DNA of 64,000 nucleotides from Fagopyrum homotropicum (taxonomy: Eukaryota; Streptophyta; Magnoliopsida; Caryophyllales; Polygonaceae): positions 7,969,001-8,033,000 of the forward strand of contig BSWB01000002.1 in NCBI GenBank assembly GCA_033239125.1. The letters run 5' to 3'. The notes beneath the pieces are model-generated. The model saw nothing but the letters and a program-made list of their open reading frames with translations. It made no database searches and had not been told where the DNA came from. Within the stretch, counting starts at the first letter, position 1; each line of letters starts with the position of its first letter. This document shows positions 58,672 through 64,000 of the stretch, one piece after another. A program made the translations under genes and the position numbers.

Positions 58672-58742
58672 TGTAGTTGCTCAATTGGTTGAAGAGTGAG
58701 GGTTGTACCAGTAGGTAGGTCATTGGTTCGAATCCCTTGAAT
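58672..58742 (+). ncRNA. tRNA-like segment with pol III A and B boxes (SINE head)
   Basis: TAGTTGCTCAATTGGTTGAAG (58674 on) fits an A box, and GGTTCGAATCC (58725-58735) is a perfect B box, about 50 bp apart as in tRNA genes. Acceptor and anticodon stems do not fold well and no clear anticodon is present. A tRNA-derived SINE fragment is therefore more likely than a functional tRNA gene. Confidence 0.5.
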
Positions 58743-59139
58743 TACAGAATTTAAATTTTTGTTTGACTCTGCCACTGGTTGTCCGTGACGGACAAAGAAG
58801 AGTTGTCCGTCACGGACAGATGCACTTTGTCCGTGACGGACATACTTAAATATATAACATACTAGTAAGTGGTAATATGGCTGAATTTGCAATGTAGGCC
58901 TTTTACAATATAGAGTTTGGATTTAGGGTCTTCCAATTATTCATTTAGAAAATGGGCTCCTATATACTAGATGAAATCAGAAAAAGTACAAAAAAGTAAT
59001 AGTCATTTATTTGATTGATGACAATTTGATGGACATTTTACATAACTCAAATTCTTCCAAACGCAGGTCCTTTCTTCTTCCCTTCACCGAAATCTGGAAG
59101 CAATCTCCTGTTCTATTTTTGGATAAGTAATATCCAAAA

Positions 59140-59545
59140 CTGCATACCCAAACTGCACACGCATATACTCAATAAGCAATACAAAAAATGCATACCCAAA
59201 CTACACACATATACTCAATGATCAATACCCAAAAAAATGCATATCAATCACTCAATAAACAATACCAAAAAATGCATACCCAAAAAAATGCATATCAATC
59301 ACTCAATAAGCAATACTCAAAACTGCACACAGATATATTCAAAAATACTTACCCAAACTGCACACACATATACTCAATAAACATTACCCAAAAATACTTA
59401 CCCAAACTGCACACACATATACTTAATAAACAATACCCAAAAAATGCATATCAATCACTCAATAAGCAATACCCAAAAATGCATACCCAGAAATGCATAC
59501 CCAAAAATGCATACCCAAAAATGCATACCCAAAAATGCGACCCCT
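59140..59545. repeat. Complex minisatellite (ACTCAATAA / ATGCATACCCAAAA units)
   Basis: Alternating longer units around CAAACTGCACACACATATAC and CTCAATAAGCAATACCC end in five near-perfect 14-15-bp copies of AAATGCATACCCAA (59470-59540). Confidence 0.8.
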
Positions 59546-60210
59546 GGCAGCGTCTTGTAGTGAGGGAAGGCTCGTCGACTACTTCTTCTTGTGCATCGAA
59601 GGCACCGACTGCGGCACTCTAAACCCCTAGCGGCCAATCGGTAGCGATGGAAGGCGACGACTGTGCTTTCTTTGGTCCGGTGGTGCAGAGAAGGGTAGGG
59701 GAAGAGGCGGAGAGAGACAGAGAACGAGAGAGGAAGAAGGGAAAGACTTGTCAGAAGCCTCGACGGGCTGGGGAAGAAGATTGAAGGCATGCAGTGCCGG
59801 TCCTCGACGGGCTGAAATAGGATATGACCAACAGAGCAGGTTTCGGTTTTCATCTGAGACGGAAAGTGGATGAGAGACTGAGAAGGTAGGGAAGTGAAGG
59901 TCCGGCGGCTGAGCAAGAGAAGAAAGAAGAAGGATGCGGCTAGGTTAAAAAAAAGAGGTTGACATTTAAATTTTCTACAGCCCATCATTTCAATTCAAAT
60001 AAAGCTACTAATTTTTTTGCAGGCCTAAATTTTTTTGACAGTCCATTATTTTCTTGGAAGGCCCACAAATACAACTATTAATTTTTTTTCAGGCCTAAAT
60101 TATACTAGGAGCCCACTTTGCTAAAGTAAAATTTTAGGAGCCCTATTTCCCTCATTTATTCTGGTAATATTCACTTCGTCCGTCACGGACAGATGTCATT
60201 TATTACCTTT

Positions 60211-60860
60211 TTCGTTATTTAAACAAATTATGTTCGATATGGTTTATTTTTAAATTGAAACAATAAAACTTAAGTTTTTATTTTTTTTATTTTTATATAT
60301 ACAATTCAATTGGAACGAAGATTCGATTCAATCGTCCAACACTCTAACGGAATTTTAAGTATTTTTTAAATTTTAATATATAAAGCAATTACTTCCTTTT
60401 TTACTTGTGAAATATGATTCTTTTATTTAAATATAATTCTGCTAAATGTGATTATGTTATTTTGCTAAATCGTCCCGCACTTTCTTTTTACTCGTCCAAC
60501 ACTTTTTATTAAAACAAATTACTTTCTTTTTAAAATGATAAGATTGGAAGATAATATGAAGATTAAATTATTTATTTTTATATAACAATTCAGTTGATTG
60601 GAAGATCCGATCCAATCGTCCAACAATTTATCTACATTTTTAGGAATTTTGTTTTAAAATTTTAATCATTAACAATTCTTTCAAAATTGTTAGATACTCT
60701 TCCTACGTTTTAAGCTGTTATCTATAAATACCATACATCTGATGAGCTCAATTGTTCTTCTTCCCGATACCTATTATGGTTTCCTCCTCTTTGTTTCGTA
60801 CCCCTATAGGTAATTTGCTTCTTCTATCAAATAGACAATCATGAGGCTTTCCAATTTCGC
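60211..60860. other. AT-rich stretch with Helitron-type motifs
   Basis: AATCGTCCAACA-type motifs recur (about 60330, 60490, 60615). A TATA-like CTATAAATACCATAC (about 60723) parallels 57686. No coding region. Confidence 0.35.
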
Positions 60861-60867
60861 ATTTCAT

Positions 60868-61160
60868 GATTATACATACTAAAAGACAATCCAAATCTTC
60901 TGTCCCTGATGCTGTCTCTCATGCTGTCCCTGAATTCTTATTCGTCCACGTGGCCCCTATTTTTAATATCTGAACCCAACAAACAATTAAAACTTCAATT
61001 TTTTTTAAATACAGGGGCCACGTGGACGAATAGGAAATCAAGGGACAGCATGAGAGACAGCATCAGGGACAGAAGATTTGGATCGACTAAAAGAGAGTAC
61101 GGATCTCACAATTTTTTGGCCAATAAATATTTTACTTTTTAAAATTTTTTTAAGAAAAAA
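60868..61160 (+). mobile_element. Helitron-like 5' end (copy 2), split by a MITE
   Basis: TTATACATACTAAAAGA at 60870-60886, continued after the MITE by ACTAAAAGAGAGTACGGATC and CACAATTTTTTGGCCAATAA. It parallels copy 1 at 57209 with an internal gap of about 45 bp. Confidence 0.45.
60887..61085. mobile_element. MULE-type MITE, 199 bp, perfect 9-bp target duplication (family of 12852-13071)
   Basis: It begins CAATCCAAATCTTCTGTCCC and ends with its inverse GACAGAAGATTTGGATCG. The inverted arms of about 80 bp include CGTCCACGTGGCCCC, and ACTAAAAGA flanks both sides (60878-60886, 61086-61094). Same terminal sequence as the element at 12852. Confidence 0.88.
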
Positions 61161-61203
61161 ATCTATTATTATTAAATTAACTAATAAATAAATTAATTAA
61201 TTA

Positions 61204-61310
61204 AATGTACCCCAACCTTTTATATATATTTTCAAACTTTACACACCCTTCTCTCAAGGGTACATTTACTAAATATAAAATTAGAAAAAGTCTAGTAAAC
61301 CAAATTGTTT
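61204..61310. repeat. Dispersed repeat, copy 2 (copy 1 at 10101-10210)
   Basis: Same ordered motifs: TACCCCAACCTTTT, TTCAAACTTTACACACC and ACATTTACTAAATATAAAATT. Confidence 0.6.
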
Positions 61311-62319
61311 CTTTTTAAATTAACCTCTATATGAGTTTTGAAATTAAAATTTTTTTTTCCTATCCTTAATTTAATTTTTTAAATTAAAAATAGATTTTTT
61401 TATACAGTTGTTGTTGATAGTAAAAAGTTTTGAAAAAAAATCTAATTAAGAGTTTAAAAATAAAAAGTTAGATTGCTAACTATAACCTGAATTTTCTACC
61501 AAGAGTAAGCAATTGTTATTATAATAATAAAATACATAAAGGAGTCGTTTTAACCTAGCTAGGCCCGATTCATGGCTTATGAGCACTAACTATTGTAAAG
61601 TGAGGAGCATCTCCTAATCTCCTATAGCACTATTATTCTCAACTTTTTTTAGAATAACTAAATCTGAATGCGACCATTAATATGCATTTTCTCGAGCAAA
61701 CAAGAAAAAAAAATCAAGTAAAGCATTTACTCTCATATTAAATGATGAAAATACTCTTCCTCATCTATTACGGCTGACCGTTGTTGGTTGACCGTTATGA
61801 ACTGATCAACACTTCTAGCTAGGGAACTCCAGCTTCTTCCCCACAAGCTCCTCTCCAAAGCTTGCCCTTCGCTACCCGTCTCTCTGAAATCGAGCGTTAG
61901 AGTTCTCCGTTATCGCCACTAGCGCTTGAGGTTGCGCTTTCTAGAAGTATTTACTTGATCCCCTCATTGGTGTCGGGGTCTTCGTGGATGTTGCGCTTTT
62001 AGGAGGTCCTCGGGAGAAACCGTATACTGATTGATTGTTCCAAAGTTCCGGTGTTTTTCGTTGACCACAACCATGAACCACTTTTTTCTCGATCCATTAA
62101 TCGGATTTTGCCTTCCTCTCTTCAATGGTATCTAATACAATTGATTTCTCCTCTTTCATTACTAGGCATCTCTCTGTCTAACTTCAAAACGGAAGTTCCC
62201 TAAAAAAACGCCCTCTTTGTGAGAAAGGGAAAAAACTCTAGCCGTCATTGAAAACCTTCATAAAAACAAGAGTATTTAATGCTTCTCTGTACAAAGAGAT
62301 GGGAAACCCCAATTTTACC
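61311..62319. other. Gene-free stretch, right part possibly LINE 5' leader
   Basis: 61740-62230 is less AT-rich and contains CTCCCC/TTCGCT-type sequence that could be LINE leader or ORF1 debris. No readable domain. Confidence 0.3.
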
Positions 62320-62751
62320 AAGTGCCGTTTTTGCGATTGTTGTTTCAATCTCACCCAAAGTGGTAATCGTGTTGTAATTCTGGAAACAGACTCGCAACTG
62401 TTTATTAACCTTCTGGGCAAGAAGTTACCTAAATGTCACTTCTAGCAAGTCTGGCAGTGAAATACCAAGACTAAATTAGAAAGGACTGGACTATCCAAAC
62501 CCGGCATGTCTTCCGCGAGGCGAATAATGTTGAGGACTTCTTAGCGTCTTCTGCTTTTGACTTCCCCTTGGGGTTTAATGTATTGTGTGACCCTCCTAAG
62601 GGTATAGTGGATCTTTTGAATTATAATGTAAGGGGTTGGGCTAGCCCCCGTGTGCGTACGACTTAACCTTCTTTTTCATATATAATAAGCGCGACTAGAT
62701 GCGCCGGAGAGTCGGAGACCACTGACACTCCTTCCTACCAAAAAAAAAAAT
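62320..62751 (+). pseudogene. LINE 3' end fragment: RNase H tail, 3' UTR and poly(A)
   Basis: The plus strand reads GNRVVILETDSQLFINLL (RNase H), then after a frameshift HVFREANNV and FDFPLGFNVLCDPPKGIVDL. A 3' UTR follows, closely matching 19063-19219 and ending in an A-run at 62740-62750. Same LINE family as 16220-19219. Confidence 0.7.
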
Positions 62752-64000
62752 CTCATCGCCAACACCAGACAAAGATTCAAGACAATACTTTTACTGTGTT
62801 GGTGATTTCGTTTAAAGTTTTGTCTTTTGATTCTTGTTTGAAATCCCAATCTCCATAGCCCCTACTATTCAAAACATCACAATCTCGTCTCCAAACCAAT
62901 GCAGATTTGGAGCAAAGTATGGATTGTGTCTTCGATTTGCTGCAGATGTCTTCGCCGAAAGTCCTGCTTCCGAAGTGGTGATTTCTACTTGCTAGATCTG
63001 GTATTGTTTTTTCGATTCCCACTTCTCAAATCTAGATCTATTCATATTTCACATCCTTTGGATAATAGTTCTTTAAAACTCATGTATACTCCCCAACGAC
63101 CTGTTCTTGAAAAACTGATGCAACAAATGAGGAACCAACTTTTGAGACAAAGAATCTAGTTCATTCCTCTGCTAAAAGACAAAAATTAGGCCTCAAACCA
63201 TCTCAATCAAATACAAAATAAAAGAATCAGGGGCCTCTTCTCTTGATCATGATATTAACAAAAATGGTGATGAATGTTACAATTATAATCTATTTGTGAA
63301 AGCATAGACAAAAATTGGTGAAGAATATTACAAAACCATGTGATGTTTTAATCTTCATCCAACTAAAAGGTTTTTTAAATCAACTTTAATATTGCCTATT
63401 ACATCTAAACCTATTTTTTTTTTCCTTTTAAAAAGGACCATTAGCTCGGAATGAACTCCGTTGGAATGATTTGGTGGGTGGAACTCTTCTGAAAAACAAG
63501 TTCTTCTTAATTCCCTCACAAATATATGGTGTAACCCGCCAAACCCTCTAAACGAACTAAATTCATTACTTTTTTTTTTTCCAATTTGATCATCAAAAGT
63601 GATTCTTTCTTTCACTTAATTTGTTTGGTCTAATAGTTTGGGGTACGCTTTGATGTTGTGAGCTTCTTTTGGAAGAAGTTTTGAATCCGTTTGTGAGGAG
63701 TCGTGGACAAGTGATCGAAATTTTAAGGTTCAAAAGAAAAGTATAAATCTGAGGTTTCCACCGGTGGCCCTTGAGAGTTGTACTCCGCAGTACTTCTACA
63801 TCTATGTTCTTGTTGTTCATTCCCACTTACTTGCTTGACACTTCCCTTGGCGCTCATCGTCCCTCGACTCGTTGTGTTTTGAAGTTTTCTTTTTTTTTTT
63901 GAGTGTTATGATTCTATCACGACGGTTAGTTCGTATGCCGATTTGTTCGTCTTTCGTTCCATTAAATATTACGTCGTCTAGTGCACCAGACCGCTTGCCT
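62752..64000. other. Gene-free right end of window
   Basis: Short open frames only (for example 63593-63826 and 63355-63615 on minus), without recognisable domains. A gene continuing beyond the window cannot be excluded. Confidence 0.35.

Larger units (their letters stand above)
58575..60210. mobile_element. Inverted-repeat element with GTCCGT(G/C)ACGGAC palindromes near its ends
   Basis: The left end AAGTAATGCCCATTTGTCCG is mirrored by CGGACAGATGTCATTTATTACC at the right. GGGCTCCTA (about 58948) is mirrored by TAGGAGCCC (about 60106 and 60136). Five copies of the palindromic core lie at 58594-58618, 58779-58795, 58804-58818, 58828-58842 and 60178-60190. Family unknown; target duplication not resolved. 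Confidence 0.45.

Noticed and set aside
58672..58742. Functional tRNA gene
   Set aside because: The A and B boxes are good, but acceptor and anticodon stems do not pair and no anticodon loop is evident.
59150..59545. CRISPR-like array of short repeats
   Set aside because: Units are contiguous and variable without unique spacers, and the DNA is plant nuclear; this is a minisatellite.
59455..59988. 177-codon minus-strand open frame with Leu/Ser-rich and AFLGMHFWV repeats
   Set aside because: The C-terminal half is the minisatellite 59470-59545 read backwards and the rest is pyrimidine-rich; no domain or promoter.
62777..63826. Several frames of 77-86 codons near the right edge
   Set aside because: No domain, codon pattern or promoter supports any of them; chance frames in AT-rich DNA.

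Overview
The window is nuclear DNA of a flowering plant, most likely a eudicot. Genes are spliced with GT-AG introns, intergenic DNA is AT-rich and full of microsatellites, and transposons make up most of the sequence. The encoded proteins (TIN1-like, PADRE/DUF4228, GDSL esterase of the At5g03610 type, DUF3326, LPR1-type multicopper oxidase) are plant families. The species cannot be named from the sequence.

Host genes, left to right. A TIN1-like secretory protein (1465-4070, +) follows a Mutator-like (MULE) transposase that runs off the left edge (1-955, -). A PADRE/DUF4228 stress-response protein lies at 8716-9610 (-). Two intact five-exon GDSL esterase/lipase paralogues lie at 19584-21705 and 32285-34893 (both -). 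A nine-exon plastid-targeted DUF3326 protein (39532-42598, -) is followed by a five-exon multicopper oxidase of the LPR1/LPR2 type (43399-47314, -). Every exon set was joined by hand at GT-AG sites and keeps an open frame. The two GDSL copies have identical exon lengths.

The GDSL genes sit in a large direct segmental duplication (about 14.2-23.15 kb and 24.2-36.8 kb). Each copy has since taken different insertions: a LINE and a GC-rich element in the first; (TA)n-flanked MITEs, a 1.2-kb MULE-type element and a LINE remnant in the second.

Transposons fill the rest. They include a LINE with an internal deletion (16.2-19.2 kb), a decayed minus-strand LINE (47.9-56.9 kb) interrupted in its RNase H region by a Ty1/copia element (48103-52325, TSD ATATC), and two further LINE fragments. 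Five inverted-repeat elements have perfect 9-bp target duplications (MULE type): 12852-13071, 23164-23545, 25783-27019, 36970-37913 and 60887-61085. There is also a PIF/Harbinger-type MITE with TTA duplications (4557-5559), several hAT-like elements and Helitron-like 5' ends. From about 57 to 64 kb I find no host gene, only repeats. These include an unusual inverted element with GTCCGT(G/C)ACGGAC palindromes and a tRNA-like (SINE-type) segment.

I found no convincing new multi-gene system. The best leads are an inverted repeat of ACGT-core boxes in the TIN1-like promoter, the duplicated GDSL pair with different promoters, the gene-capture-like MULE, and the palindrome-rich element near 58.6-60.2 kb.
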